From Acinetobacter pecorum (lineage in GTDB: Bacteria > Pseudomonadota > Gammaproteobacteria > Pseudomonadales > Moraxellaceae), in NCBI RefSeq assembly GCF_014837015.1, contig NZ_JACSPT010000002.1:62001-126000 (forward strand): DNA of 64,000 nucleotides, written 5' to 3'. Shown here piece by piece: positions 63,763 through 64,000 of the stretch (position 1 is the first letter of the stretch; each line of letters begins with the position of its first letter). The translations under genes and the position numbers were made by a program. The notes below the pieces were generated by a model. That model was not told the DNA's origin, ran no database searches, and was given only the letters and a program-made list of their open reading frames with translations.

Positions 63763-64000
63763 TTATTTCGCGAAAAGGCAAGCAGTTCCATGTTTTTCTT
63801 CGAAATGTTTGACCCATTTCTCATGTTCCTGCAATTCCTGTTCTGATGGAAGAATCAGGGGTAAATCAATTTCAACCCTAGCCATCCCGGAACGACTGTT
63901 CTGCTCTTCCGACTGAGACAGGGCATCAATATCAAAAGAGACCTGTCCACCGGTCATGGCCAGATAAACATCGGACAGGATTTCCGCATCGAGCAAGGCA
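63763..64000 (-). CDS. dnaQ: DNA polymerase III epsilon subunit DnaQ, C-terminal part
   Basis: The last 79 residues, cut by the window end. The segment ALLDAEILSDVYLAMTGGQ is the strongly conserved C-terminal tail of the exonuclease domain of epsilon; the remainder to ACLFAK is the variable tail that contacts the alpha subunit. Epsilon is the proofreading 3'-5' exonuclease of the replisome. The Asp/Glu active-site motifs lie outside the window. Confidence 0.85.
   Translation of the reverse strand, partial: ALLDAEILSDVYLAMTGGQVSFDIDALSQSEEQNSRSGMARVEIDLPLILPSEQELQEHEKWVKHFEEKHGTACLFAK

Overview
The window looks like chromosomal DNA of an Acinetobacter (Moraxellaceae, Gammaproteobacteria). This rests on recognising the FolD sequence, GTP-type PckG, an orphan RnfB beside nth, the NudC-FimL pair, the gene content and the moderate AT-richness. 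The species cannot be fixed from sequence alone. Most of it is housekeeping core genome with short intergenic accessory patches. I see no CRISPR array, complete insertion sequence, prophage or intact defence island.

Layout. 1-3.8 kb: the 3' part of cysN, a small secreted-protein gene with a GT-tract frameshift, a decayed HEPN-like gene, and a PadR regulator plus DUF2798 operon with two perfect operator palindromes. 3.9-9.1 kb: quinone oxidoreductase, WYL regulator, tRNA-Cys and tRNA-Leu, folD, a methyltransferase and a lipoprotein. 9.2-15.3 kb: pckG, an overlapping lipid-kinase/phosphoesterase pair, and groES-groEL behind a sigma-32-like promoter. 15.4-18.5 kb: an accessory patch with an XRE regulator and a YadA-type trimeric autotransporter, bounded by two identical 30-nt terminators. 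18.5-24 kb: an NlpE-like lipoprotein, a LuxR-type regulator flanked by Fur-box-like sites, an acyltransferase, an SDR, a TauE-type exporter and small lipoproteins. 24-31.4 kb: rsmD, mrdA, a DUF445 protein, adk, nth and rnfB. 31.7-39.7 kb: gdhA, a META-domain lipoprotein, ygiD, rlmH, an M28 peptidase, lon and ygfA. 40-47.8 kb: a VOC protein, a urea (or guanidine) carboxylase with its GntR regulator behind a sigma-54-like promoter, a PQQ sugar dehydrogenase, and a YqaE/Pmp3-like small membrane protein preceded by three PmrA-box-like repeats. 47.9-56.7 kb: 6S RNA (ssrS), zapA, a ZapB-like gene, ygfB, pepP, then an AT-rich insertion with a ddl pseudogene and a GT32 glycosyltransferase, then ubiH-ubiI. 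56.8-64 kb: a SutA-like acidic protein, rsmI, a short LpoA-like gene, yraN, dolP, an esterase, nudC, fimL and the 3' end of dnaQ.

How genes work together. The zapA-ssrS / ygfB-pepP-ubiH-ubiI and rsmI/lpoA-yraN-dolP blocks follow the classic gammaproteobacterial orders, so departures from them are informative. ygfA has moved about 8 kb away from ssrS, diaA is missing, LpoA lacks its N-terminal domain, and pepP-ubiH is split by an accessory insertion. Regulatory sites visible in the DNA (PadR-type palindromes, Fur-like hexamers, GG-N10-GC, HTTAAD-N5 repeats, sigma-32 elements) carry much of the unusual signal.

No complete novel system was found. The best leads are the PmrA-box-like repeats ahead of an unlisted 53-aa membrane protein, the PadR/DUF2798 operator pair, the XRE/autotransporter patch with its leader elements, the ddl/GT32 insertion, and the carboxylase operon that lacks allophanate hydrolase here. 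All assignments come from reading the sequence; none was confirmed by database search.
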